The notes below the pieces were generated by a model. The model was given only the letters and a program-made list of their open reading frames with translations. It was not told the DNA's origin and made no database searches. Made by a program: the position numbers and the translations under genes. DNA of 64,000 nucleotides from Bacteroidota bacterium. GTDB taxonomy: Bacteria > Bacteroidota > Bacteroidia > Chitinophagales > UBA8649. Positions 1 to 7,453 of the stretch are shown one piece after another. The stretch lies in assembly GCA_002862745.1 (NCBI GenBank), contig PKDX01000017.1:27027-91026 (forward strand), in the 5' to 3' direction. Each line of letters begins with the position of its first letter. The first letter of the stretch is position 1.

Positions 1-97
1 AGAACATCGGTTGCGCAAAGATGGTCGCAGCGCTCAAGCAAGCAATACATCCAATAATCAAAAAAATGTGCCGAATGTTGGAAGTTGTAATCGTCAT
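1..97 (-). CDS. secreted protein, N-terminal fragment (partial)
   Basis: An open minus-strand frame runs off the left edge of the window. The first 32 codons, starting at the ATG at 97-95, encode a typical Sec signal peptide: a short polar N-terminus, a hydrophobic core (FLIIGCIACLSAATIF) and an A-Q-P cleavage-like site. A purine-rich AAGGGG lies about a dozen bases upstream of the ATG. The gene is divergent from the secreted protein at 161. The mature protein lies outside the window, so no function can be given. What is supported is only that a secreted or outer-membrane protein starts here. Confidence 0.6.
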   Translation of the reverse strand, partial: MTITTSNIRHIFLIIGCIACLSAATIFAQPMF

Positions 98-160
98 ACT
101 TGATTTATCCCCTTCTAATTTACGCAATGTTCGTATTATTGTTTAAGTCAAATACGCGTA

Positions 161-1669
161 ATGATTAAACAGTGCAAAAACCATGGGCTACTGCTGAGTC
201 TTTTCTTAGTAATTGCCTCGTCTACACTTGCTCAAGTGGGAATCAATATTCAAGAGCCCGACTCTTCAGCAATTCTTCATTTGGAGTCTATTGACAGAGG
301 ATTACTGCTACCTCGTCTCGATGATGCGCAAATGAATGGTATAAACAACCCGGCAGAGGGATTGGTGTTGTACAACACGGAGGATAGTTTGGTTGAGTAT
401 TGGAACGGAGAATGTTGGATAAAGCCTTATCAACGTACTTGCGATGATTGTGAATTCATTATGACGATTGACCAAACCCAAGCAGTAATCGATCGAGCCG
501 TTACGGATAGCGCTTCGTTTACGCTTACTGTAGAGCAGACCAATGGTACGGATGACATCAACTTAGTTATACTAACCTCGCTTCCCTCTGGTGTTACGTA
601 CTCGGCAGATAGCTTTGTGATTGACAGCTTTGGAACGTCGACCATTACTGTGACAGCAGACATCTTTGCTCAACCTGGAACGTTCCCGGTTATTGTGCAG
701 GCTGTTTGTGGACAGTTTACTCAATTTATAGCCTTTACTGTTATCGTAGAACCTTGTGAGCTCGTGCCGTTAAATGCGAGTACAGATAACTTCTTGCTCT
801 CGGATAATGTCAACCGCGGTCTTCCTGGAGACCCTGCTTGTATTATTGTAGATATAGCCGATGGAGTAGAAATTGGCTCAACAGATGCAGGACAACCAGC
901 CTTTAATACGGGGAACCTTGATCTTCAGTCTCATGTTGGATTTATTCATGAAGGGTCAATTCTTGGCCGAGGTGGTAATGGAGGGGGAGTTGGTAATATT
1001 ATCCAATTACAATTCGGTGAAGATGGCGAAGATGGGGGAGACGCAATCAATCTCACCACAAGGGCAACTTTTGACCTAGGTGGGGAAATTTATGCCGGTG
1101 GTGGTGGTGGAGCTGGAGTTGGTGTGGGGCTAACCATTCCTTTAAGCCAAATTCCTATCATTAGTTTTCCTGATCTCTTCCTAGGCTTTGGCTTTGGTGG
1201 AGGTGGTGGATCGGAGTCCGGTATTGGTGGACAGATTCCGTCAGGAGTTACCGTTATCGGTCAGCTTGATCCTGGTCAGGATGCAACGGCTTCTGTTTTT
1301 TCCATTCCTGGGGATGGCGCCAACTTTGCGGTTAATCTTGATTTACTTAATCTCTTAGGTATACCGAGCTCGATTAATGCTGGAATAGGATCGATTAACT
1401 TTACAGCGGCTATTGGTGGCCAAATCAATGCAGGGGATGGTGGTGCCTTTGGTCAGGCTGGACAGGCGTCAAGTGCGAACGTATCTGCTACGCTAGCTGC
1501 AGAATTATGTGTGATTTTTATTGGTTGTACAGATATTTTCAACTTCAATCCTACCTTTCCAATTGGTATAGCTAATGGAGGGCAAAGTGGTCTTGCGGTA
1601 AGAACAAACGGGAATGCGGTCAACAATCTACAGGTTCCCAATCTCTTTATTTTAGGAAACATACAATAA
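161..1669 (+). CDS. secreted glycine-rich protein with fibre-type head
   Basis: A 502-residue secreted protein with a signal peptide ending near LAQVGIN. Residues about 25-88 form the head common in Bacteroidota surface proteins: a VGIN..EPDSSA motif, then a GLLLPRL motif, then a YWNG.CW motif. The same head opens the collagen-like protein encoded at 32323-35565. The middle (about 95-200) is beta-rich and Ig-like. The C-terminal half carries several Gly-rich runs (GGNGGG, GGGGGAG, GFGGGGG) between hydrophobic beta stretches. No type IX sorting domain is visible at the C-terminus, so surface retention is unexplained. The next gene starts only 1 base after the stop, so the two are probably cotranscribed. 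Molecular function is unknown; a structural or surface role is an inference. Confidence 0.75.
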   Translation: MIKQCKNHGLLLSLFLVIASSTLAQVGINIQEPDSSAILHLESIDRGLLLPRLDDAQMNGINNPAEGLVLYNTEDSLVEYWNGECWIKPYQRTCDDCEFIMTIDQTQAVIDRAVTDSASFTLTVEQTNGTDDINLVILTSLPSGVTYSADSFVIDSFGTSTITVTADIFAQPGTFPVIVQAVCGQFTQFIAFTVIVEPCELVPLNASTDNFLLSDNVNRGLPGDPACIIVDIADGVEIGSTDAGQPAFNTGNLDLQSHVGFIHEGSILGRGGNGGGVGNIIQLQFGEDGEDGGDAINLTTRATFDLGGEIYAGGGGGAGVGVGLTIPLSQIPIISFPDLFLGFGFGGGGGSESGIGGQIPSGVTVIGQLDPGQDATASVFSIPGDGANFAVNLDLLNLLGIPSSINAGIGSINFTAAIGGQINAGDGGAFGQAGQASSANVSATLAAELCVIFIGCTDIFNFNPTFPIGIANGGQSGLAVRTNGNAVNNLQVPNLFILGNIQ

Positions 1670-1670
1670 C

Positions 1671-2327
1671 ATGAGAACAGTATTTACGATTTGCTTATTG
1701 CTTACAGCTGGATCCATCCTGGCACAATTTACAGGACAAATTGAATTTGATTTAGAAGGTATTAACCCAAACACCGATGAATTAGAGTCGAGTCATTGGT
1801 CCATGCACGTTGGGCAGAAGAATTTGACCATGGAGTTGCATAATGTCGACGAAAGTGGTGGAAGCTTAATTTTCGTACCCAATACAGGTAATGGTGATTT
1901 ACATCTTTACAGTACAGCAAACGGAACCGAAGTATTCTTTACCTCAAAAGGAGGTCAGCGAAGCGCTACTTCTTCATTGATGGATCGCGGTTTTCGAATG
2001 ACAAAGACATCCGCAACGGATAATGTACTAGGGATAGCTTGTGATGTTTGGTCTGTAGTAAATGAAAACCTCGAAGGAGAATTTTGCATCGCTCCTTCCA
2101 TAGACGTCGATTTTGCCCCATACATTGATATGTTTGTAGACAATGTTTTTATGCGTTCAATGCAAGTCAATGGGGTTAATGGTTTTCCGATGTCTTGGGA
2201 AGTCGTTGATCGATATGATAGCTCAATTTACAGAAAAGGAAATGTGACAGCGATTTCTGCTGAAGCCAAGCAAGATTTACTTGTTCTGCCATCTCATCTA
2301 AAGTCCATTGAAACAATGATGGAATAA
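1671..2327 (+). CDS. secreted DUF4412-like protein
   Basis: A 218-residue secreted protein with a signal peptide ([19 protein letters not shown]). The mature part starts F.G.I.F.L and contains an M-x-V-x-x-x-N-L-T-M-E segment, then a '[16 protein letters not shown]' segment. This is the layout of the DUF4412 family, whose members report loss of an outer-membrane-associated fold and have no known reaction. I assign the family from memory of its pattern, with moderate certainty. It follows the glycine-rich protein by 1 base and ends before the ribosomal protein operon. It could equally be an unnamed lipocalin-like secreted protein. Confidence 0.6.
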   Translation: MRTVFTICLLLTAGSILAQFTGQIEFDLEGINPNTDELESSHWSMHVGQKNLTMELHNVDESGGSLIFVPNTGNGDLHLYSTANGTEVFFTSKGGQRSATSSLMDRGFRMTKTSATDNVLGIACDVWSVVNENLEGEFCIAPSIDVDFAPYIDMFVDNVFMRSMQVNGVNGFPMSWEVVDRYDSSIYRKGNVTAISAEAKQDLLVLPSHLKSIETMME

Positions 2328-2364
2328 TATTTTCCATTCAGTTCCAAATACCATTTATTTTTTC

Positions 2365-2372
2365 GATATTTG
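2365..2372 (+). promoter_or_regulatory. possible -7 box upstream of rpmB
   Basis: GATATTTG matches the Bacteroidota housekeeping -7 element TAnnTTTG at 7 of 8 positions (pos 1 is G) and lies 76 bases before the rpmB ATG, in the only non-coding gap before the ribosomal operon. No convincing -33 TTG is visible at the usual distance. This is a weak call. Confidence 0.3.
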
Positions 2373-2448
2373 CATCCCGAAAGAAAAGTGTTTTGACTTT
2401 GAATCGGTATACCGGTTAGCAATAACCAAAACTTTAGAGGATAAAACT

Positions 2449-2703
2449 ATGGCACGATTTTGTGAACTTACTGGCAAGGGTCCTTTAGTAGGAAATCACG
2501 TTTCGCATTCGAATAGAAAGACGAAACGACGGTTTCTTCCAAACTTGCAAACAAAGAAATTCTACATCCCAGAACTTGATCGTTGGGTTACATTACGCGT
2601 TGCAGCAAGCACGATACGTACCATCGATAAGATTGGTATCTATAAGTACCTCACGGACTTAGAGAAAAAGGGATTGATTACGATAGTTGAAGAAAACGAT
2701 TAA
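2449..2703 (+). CDS. rpmB: 50S ribosomal protein L28
   Basis: An 84-residue basic protein with the L28 signature: [21 protein letters not shown] at the N-terminus, then the [13 protein letters not shown] core and [12 protein letters not shown]28 is a structural protein of the large ribosomal subunit. Length and motifs fit the family. It is the first gene of a conserved Bacteroidota cluster: L28, L33, a 55-residue DUF4295 protein and ftsY. The rpmG start follows the stop by 2 bases, so translation is likely coupled. Confidence 0.97.
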   Translation: MARFCELTGKGPLVGNHVSHSNRKTKRRFLPNLQTKKFYIPELDRWVTLRVAASTIRTIDKIGIYKYLTDLEKKGLITIVEEND

Positions 2704-2705
2704 TC

Positions 2706-2894
2706 ATGGCGAAGAAAAGTAAAGAGGCCAGAGGCCAAGTCATTCTCGAATGCACGGAGCACAAGGCATCAGGCATGCCTGGTACTTCGCGATACGTGAC
2801 GCAAAAAAATCGCAGAAATACTCCTGATCGATTAGAGCTTAAGAAGTTCAATCCTATTCTTAAGAAGTATACGGTTCACAAGGAGATTAAATAA
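2706..2894 (+). CDS. rpmG: 50S ribosomal protein L33
   Basis: A 62-residue basic protein ending [17 protein letters not shown], which is the L33 C-terminal signature, with [10 protein letters not shown] in the middle. The paired zinc-binding Cys of the C+ form are absent: only one Cys (ECTEH) is present, so this is a zinc-independent (C-) type. It binds 23S rRNA near the E site. It sits between rpmB and the DUF4295 gene in a tight operon. Confidence 0.96.
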   Translation: MAKKSKEARGQVILECTEHKASGMPGTSRYVTQKNRRNTPDRLELKKFNPILKKYTVHKEIK

Positions 2895-2918
2895 TCCATT
2901 AACTAGAAAGATAATATC

Positions 2919-3086
2919 ATGGGTAAAGTTTCGAAAAACGCCAAAACAAACCGTAAAGCACAGGAAGGTTCTAAAGACTATGTTCGTGTGATCAAGGCGG
3001 TTAAGACGAAAAAAAGTAGCAGCTACAGCTTCGCTGAAAAAATTGTTCACAAGGACAAGGTGAAGGATTTCTTGGCGAAAGACTAA
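2919..3086 (+). CDS. DUF4295 family small basic protein
   Basis: A 55-residue lysine-rich protein (starts MGKVSKNAKTNRKAQEG, ends KDKVKDFLAKD). It lies 24 bases after rpmG and before the operon terminator. In Bacteroidota a protein of this size and composition, DUF4295, is conserved directly after L33. The position and the extreme basic charge suggest a ribosome-associated or rRNA-binding role, which is an inference. The ATG at 2919 is preceded by an AGAAAGA purine run. Its function has not been shown to my knowledge. Confidence 0.85.
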   Translation: MGKVSKNAKTNRKAQEGSKDYVRVIKAVKTKKSSSYSFAEKIVHKDKVKDFLAKD

Positions 3087-3110
3087 TTAGAAAAATTACC
3101 AATTAATACA

Positions 3111-3138
3111 AAGGGCTTTTCACAAAAGCCCTTTTTTT
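3111..3138 (+). terminator. rho-independent terminator after DUF4295
   Basis: A perfect 10-base-pair stem AAGGGCTTTT / AAAAGCCCTT with a 3-base CAC loop, followed by five further T. It ends only 15 bases before the GTG start of ftsY, so it separates the ribosomal genes from the ftsY-pdxJ-plsC operon. Confidence 0.9.
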
Positions 3139-3153
3139 GTTCAAAGAAGCAGC

Positions 3154-4062
3154 GTGGAACGACAGAAAAAAACTGGATTTTTTAGCAAACTAAAAAGAGT
3201 TATTGCTGGCCGTAAAAAGGTCGATGATGACTTCTTAGACAACGTCGAAGAGGTATTGCTGACAAGTGACGTAGGATTGGATACTACCGTTAAGATTGTA
3301 GAAGCGATTGAGCATAATGCTGAAATGAGTCGAGCAAGTACTGAAGATGAATTGATGGCCATTGTAAAAGCTTCGGTTATGTCCATTTTTGATCACCAAG
3401 AATCTTATGACCCTAACCGTTTCCTGCCAGCCAACAGGCCCTCGCCCTATGTCCTAATGGTCGTAGGCGTAAATGGTGTGGGAAAAACAACGACTATTGG
3501 CAAGCTCGCTTACCGGTTGCAAAAACAAGGATTATCGGTCGTACTAGGAGCAGCGGACACTTTTCGCGCGGCGGCTGTAGCTCAACTGCGTATTTGGGCT
3601 GATCGTTCAGGAGCTGATTTTGTTGAGAAAGGGCAGAATGCTGATCCGGCAAGTGTAGCCTTTGATGCAATCAATGCGGGGAAAGCTCGTAATGCGGATG
3701 TGATTATAATTGACACGGCAGGTAGGCTTCATAATCAGGTTGGTTTGATGAATGAGTTGACTAAGATTCGCAAGGTGATGGATCGAGGAATTCCTAAAGC
3801 TCCTCATGACGTAATGCTTGTGCTTGACGCGTCTACAGGACAAAATGCCTTTGAACAGGCTAAGCAGTTTACCAAAGCTACCGATGTCTCTTGTTTAGCG
3901 CTAACGAAGATGGATGGTACAGCAAAAGGTGGTGTGGCGCTGGGAATAACCGATCAGTTTAGTATTCCTATTCGCTATATGGGATTAGGGGAAGGAGAAG
4001 AGGATTTAAAGCCTTTCGACGTCAATTATTTTATTGATTCAATGTTTAAAGAAATGCAATGA
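3154..4062 (+). CDS. ftsY: signal recognition particle receptor FtsY
   Basis: A GTPase receptor that docks SRP-ribosome complexes at the inner membrane for co-translational targeting. The 302 residues form the NG domain only: helical N domain (about 1-90), P-loop G-V-N-G-V-G-K-T-T-T, G-A-A-D-T-F-R-A-A-A, D-T-A-G-R and the guanine-binding T-K-M-D with G-T-A-K-G-G. The long acidic A domain of the E. coli protein is missing, as is usual in this phylum. The start is GTG at 3154; no ATG exists before the N domain. The pdxJ ATG overlaps the stop (ATGA). The upstream terminator implies a separate or read-through promoter. Confidence 0.96.
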   Translation: MERQKKTGFFSKLKRVIAGRKKVDDDFLDNVEEVLLTSDVGLDTTVKIVEAIEHNAEMSRASTEDELMAIVKASVMSIFDHQESYDPNRFLPANRPSPYVLMVVGVNGVGKTTTIGKLAYRLQKQGLSVVLGAADTFRAAAVAQLRIWADRSGADFVEKGQNADPASVAFDAINAGKARNADVIIIDTAGRLHNQVGLMNELTKIRKVMDRGIPKAPHDVMLVLDASTGQNAFEQAKQFTKATDVSCLALTKMDGTAKGGVALGITDQFSIPIRYMGLGEGEEDLKPFDVNYFIDSMFKEMQ

Positions 4063-4787
4063 CGCGCTTATCGATTAATATCAATAAAGTGGCGCTTATG
4101 CGCAACGCTCGAGGTGGTAACCTTCCCAATGTAGAGGCCTTTGCCAAGCATCTCATGGATTTTAATGTTGATGGCATTACGGTTCATCCTAGACCAGATG
4201 CTCGCCATATTCGCTGGTCTGATATTGAAATGCTCAAACGGACGATGAGTAACTACCATGGTGAACTAAACATTGAGGGCTACCCAACTGATGATTTTAT
4301 TCAATTTGTCTGTGATATCCAACCTGAGCAATGCACCCTCGTTCCCGATGCACCTGATCAGTTGACAAGCAATCACGGATGGGACATAGCATCTCACAGA
4401 GACTTTCTTAAGCAAGTAACGTTGAAACTCCATACTTACGGCATTCGGGTAAGTTTATTTATGGATGCTGATGCTTCGAAGTATGATGGGCTCCAAGATG
4501 TAGGAGTGGACGCTGTAGAAATCTATACAGGGCCCTATGCCGAAGATTTTGCCCATGAAGGGGAAGGAGCGCTCGCCAAGCTCAGTGAAGCGGTGGACAA
4601 ATTACGCAGTCTTAATCTCTCTATTCATGCTGGCCACGATTTGAACCTTCAAAACCTTGGTCCGCTAATTAAGGCCTACCCTGATATCAAAGAGGTTTCC
4701 ATCGGTCAGGCATTTATCGCGGATTGCTTGTATTATGGATTGGAAAATACCCACGGTCTTTATAAACGAGCCATTGCTATGATATGA
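4059..4787 (+). CDS. pdxJ: pyridoxine 5'-phosphate synthase
   Basis: Condenses 1-deoxy-D-xylulose 5-phosphate with 3-amino-2-oxopropyl phosphate to make pyridoxine 5'-phosphate, the last ring-forming step of DXP-dependent vitamin B6 synthesis. The 242 residues match the family length. Visible family motifs are R-L-S-I-N-I-N-K-V-A near the N-terminus, H-P-R-P-D-A-R-H, the N-I-E-G-Y-P-T segment, C-T-L-V-P-D and the phosphate-binding H-A-G-H-D-L-N. The ATG overlaps the ftsY stop by 4 bases and its own stop overlaps the plsC start, so the three are translated as one operon. Confidence 0.96.
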   Translation: MTRLSININKVALMRNARGGNLPNVEAFAKHLMDFNVDGITVHPRPDARHIRWSDIEMLKRTMSNYHGELNIEGYPTDDFIQFVCDIQPEQCTLVPDAPDQLTSNHGWDIASHRDFLKQVTLKLHTYGIRVSLFMDADASKYDGLQDVGVDAVEIYTGPYAEDFAHEGEGALAKLSEAVDKLRSLNLSIHAGHDLNLQNLGPLIKAYPDIKEVSIGQAFIADCLYYGLENTHGLYKRAIAMI

Positions 4788-5521
4788 TGCTCTTGCGCCG
4801 CATATGGGGATACTGGGGGTTTGTCTGGTTTGGCTTCATCTGCGGTCTTGCGTTAGTCTTAATATTGCCTTTCCATCTTTTTTGTCCTGCATCGTATGAT
4901 AAGTATTTTCAGCGTTACTGGTACCAAGTATTGGGCAGATTTGTACTCTACGGTTCGGGAATCTTTGTGCGTCGTCATGGCGCTACCAACTACGAGGATA
5001 AAGCTTACATGATTTTAGCCAATCATAGGACAGCAATGGATATTCCCATCCAAGCAATTGGTATTCCAAGCGCCATTCCCTTTAAATTTCTTGCCAAATC
5101 AAGTGTTTCAAAAATTCCTGTATTGTCCTCTATAGCGGCGCGCTGCGCTATTTTGGTTGATCGTCATTCTACAGAGAGTCGGCAAGCCGCAAAGCAAGCA
5201 CTTGTCGAGGCTATTCAGGGAGGACAGTCGGTGTTGATCTATCCTGAGGGTGGCCGTAATCGCACTGCATCGCCATTAGCTCCTTTTAAAATGGGAAGCT
5301 TAGTCTTGGCCTATGAGCATAACTTTCCTGTAGTTGTGAATACCGTAGTGGGCGCTCATCGGTTGAATCCCGTAGGGAAGTATCTTGAACTTCGACCTGG
5401 TATAGTGGATAGTCACTGGAGTGAGGTCATCGAACCCAAGCGTTACGATTCAGCGCTCGCATTTCGTCAAGGGATTGAGGAGATGATGCTAAATATTTTA
5501 GAAGAGCAGGGGAGAAGCTAG
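4784..5521 (+). CDS. plsC: 1-acyl-sn-glycerol-3-phosphate acyltransferase
   Basis: Transfers an acyl chain to lysophosphatidic acid to make phosphatidic acid at the inner membrane. The acyltransferase block I is N-H-R-T-A-M-D (residues 80-86, an NHx4D motif) and block III is Y-P-E-G-G-R-N-R-T. One hydrophobic segment at about 12-35 anchors the protein. At 245 residues it is the usual length. The start ATGATG overlaps the pdxJ stop. The 3' end overlaps the stop codon of the convergent DUF4105 gene. Substrate specificity cannot be read from the sequence, and a lyso-ornithine-lipid acyltransferase is possible. Confidence 0.88.
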   Translation: MMLLRRIWGYWGFVWFGFICGLALVLILPFHLFCPASYDKYFQRYWYQVLGRFVLYGSGIFVRRHGATNYEDKAYMILANHRTAMDIPIQAIGIPSAIPFKFLAKSSVSKIPVLSSIAARCAILVDRHSTESRQAAKQALVEAIQGGQSVLIYPEGGRNRTASPLAPFKMGSLVLAYEHNFPVVVNTVVGAHRLNPVGKYLELRPGIVDSHWSEVIEPKRYDSALAFRQGIEEMMLNILEEQGRS

Positions 5522-6714
5522 TTTGCGAATCGAAGAATTCGATAGCCTCGTAAACCATTGATCAATGCGATTAGGTAAACCATGGGCGCCATGTGCTGCC
5601 ATCCAAATAGTCCCACAATAATCACCAAGATGGGAGACCAAAGAAGCATACTTCCAACATAACGGGCAAAGGATGTTCTTAACAGAAAGATACCTAGGAT
5701 AGCTAAGGGATTAGCCCAAAGCATGTTCAGGTTTGCATAGGTCGACCAATGCGTCGTTCCAGTCCACATAAAGAGAAAGAGGCATCCAATGACTCCGGTA
5801 ACTAAAAGCCATAAAATATCAACTGCCCAAAACCACTTGCCGTAGCGGTATTCTATAAAAAACAGGCTAAGCATGATCAGCAGTAGGAGAGAGCATGCAG
5901 TCATGGGGCCAGTCAATCCAGTAGGTTCTTCTAAAGGCGAGCCGGGATTGAGTATCCTTGTTTCTTTAACCAGCTTTGATTTTTGATCACTTGGGATATA
6001 GGTATTTTCATAGGCCTTCATCATATTATCGGGTAAAAACATTCTATCCCTGAACGTGGCATGCTGTGATGCGGAATAGCCCAAAATGATATCCGTACCA
6101 AATTGAAGCCATGGTTTTCTTTCGACAAAAGGCTCAATCAGGTCAACAAAGGATTCATTGGAGTATTTTACCTCGCTTGACACTCCCCAAGAATAGATCA
6201 GGCTGTCTGCATAGCATGTTTCGATTAAATCGCGAATTCGCGTGGCGCAGTTGTCTTTAAAGTGGTCATAGCGATACACGCGGTTCTCAGGAAGGAGATT
6301 TACATTGATGAGGTCTAGCAGGGTATTCTTTTTTGCAATGCTTAAGTTGAGCACTTGCTCGGTTAGGCGTTGGTCGCGCTCTAGATAGTTCACCATAAAA
6401 GAATTGTAGGGTTCAATACCTAATGAGTAGGGGAGTACTCCGCGTATAAACTTGGAGACAAAGTGCTCTGTTCGATAATCAAACATCCCATAGTTAATCA
6501 CAAGGTCTTGACGAGTTGTACCATTTAATGAACGAAGTCGAAGGGCAGAGTGTCCCCATGTTCCATAGACCAGATCCGAAGGGGCTGCAGTGATAAGAGA
6601 AACTTCAAGATCATCAAGATTATCAAAGTATTGATGGAGATCGATGTTCTGTCCATAAGAAGCAAGGTCTAAACTCAGTAGCACATAGAATAGTATGGCA
6701 GTAAATCGTTTCAT
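5518..6714 (-). CDS. DUF4105 (Lnb N-terminal-like) membrane protein
   Basis: A 398-residue protein starting MKRFTAILFYVLLSLDLASYG (signal peptide), 5 bases after the yqgE stop. The first half carries the DUF4105 signature: G-T-W-G-H-S-A-L-R-L-R, N-Y-G-M-F-D-Y and Y-R-Y-D-H-F-K-D-N-C-A-T-R-I-R-D. The last has the conserved N-C and paired His/Asp. The second half has about five transmembrane helices. In Lnb-type lipoprotein N-acyltransferases this domain supplies catalytic Cys and His on the periplasmic side, so a lipoprotein-modifying role is possible; that link is from family knowledge. An in-frame start further upstream (6798) would overlap yqgE and has no signal peptide. Confidence 0.8.
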   Translation of the reverse strand: MKRFTAILFYVLLSLDLASYGQNIDLHQYFDNLDDLEVSLITAAPSDLVYGTWGHSALRLRSLNGTTRQDLVINYGMFDYRTEHFVSKFIRGVLPYSLGIEPYNSFMVNYLERDQRLTEQVLNLSIAKKNTLLDLINVNLLPENRVYRYDHFKDNCATRIRDLIETCYADSLIYSWGVSSEVKYSNESFVDLIEPFVERKPWLQFGTDIILGYSASQHATFRDRMFLPDNMMKAYENTYIPSDQKSKLVKETRILNPGSPLEEPTGLTGPMTACSLLLLIMLSLFFIEYRYGKWFWAVDILWLLVTGVIGCLFLFMWTGTTHWSTYANLNMLWANPLAILGIFLLRTSFARYVGSMLLWSPILVIIVGLFGWQHMAPMVYLIALINGLRGYRILRFAN

Positions 6715-6719
6715 TAGGC

Positions 6720-7298
6720 TCAGTTCAATGAGGGGTCTATTGGCATGTTGGCCATTGATTCGTAAGGGTCTCCCATGGAGGCCATAATTGACTTCCACAT
6801 CGCTGGAGTTGAATAGTCAAAAGGGTTTACGGCGTCCAAGTGATTGATGATCCATGAATTGTCAATGATCTCCTTCCTTAATTGGCCTGCATCCCAACCC
6901 GAATATCCCAGAAAGAGTCTGACGCAATTAGGATCAGTACTTTCCTCTTGTAAAGTCGCTAGCAATTGTTCGTGAGATCCTCCATATTGCCAGCCGTTGG
7001 CAATCGGCATAGTCCCTTCGATTAAGGGAAGATTTCTATGAATAAATAACAGGGTATCCTGAGCCACGGGACCACCGCTATATATGGGAAAGCTATTGGG
7101 CGTTTCAATGTCTAAGATGTCGTGGAGTTGGACCTTAAGCGGCCGATTAAGGATAAATCCCATGGAACCCTCTTGTTTGTCATGAAAGCATAGCAGGCTT
7201 ACGCTTCGTGCGAATTCACTATCCTTTAAAAAGGGTTCAGAGAGTAACAATGAACCCTGGTTGAGCGGTTTTCGTATTTCTTTTCTGTAGTCCCACAT
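6720..7298 (-). CDS. yqgE: YqgE/AlgH family protein (UPF0301)
   Basis: A 192-residue protein with the UPF0301 pattern: G-S-L-L-L-S-E-P-F near the N-terminus, S-V-S-L-L-C-F-H, G-S-M-G-F-I-L-N-R-P, Y-S-G-G-P-V and F-L-G-Y-S-G-W-D-A-G-Q-L. AlgH was first linked to alginate regulation in Pseudomonas; its biochemical role is unsettled. The ATG at 7298 has a GGAGG about 9 bases upstream (TGGAGGTCAAAT), better than the upstream in-frame start at 7361. It is followed 5 bases later by the DUF4105 gene. Confidence 0.9.
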   Translation of the reverse strand: MWDYRKEIRKPLNQGSLLLSEPFLKDSEFARSVSLLCFHDKQEGSMGFILNRPLKVQLHDILDIETPNSFPIYSGGPVAQDTLLFIHRNLPLIEGTMPIANGWQYGGSHEQLLATLQEESTDPNCVRLFLGYSGWDAGQLRKEIIDNSWIINHLDAVNPFDYSTPAMWKSIMASMGDPYESMANMPIDPSLN

Positions 7299-7419
7299 AT
7301 TTGACCTCCAATATAATGAAGCAATCGCAAGCTGAGGTGCTTGATGGATTTTTCCACACATTTTTTAAAAAACGACAAAAAATGATATTCAAGTCTTAAA
7401 AGAATTGCTTACCAAGTCT

Positions 7420-7427
7420 TAGTTTTG
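7420..7427 (+). promoter_or_regulatory. candidate -7 box for the nqr operon
   Basis: TAGTTTTG is an exact match to the Bacteroidota -7 consensus TAnnTTTG. Transcription would start near 7433, inside the longest nqrA reading frame and about 20 bases before the ATG at 7454. No TTG lies at the usual -33 distance (the nearest is 12 bases upstream), so the call rests on the -7 element alone. Confidence 0.4.
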
Positions 7428-7453
7428 CTATGTTTCTCAATAGACCGAGCCCT

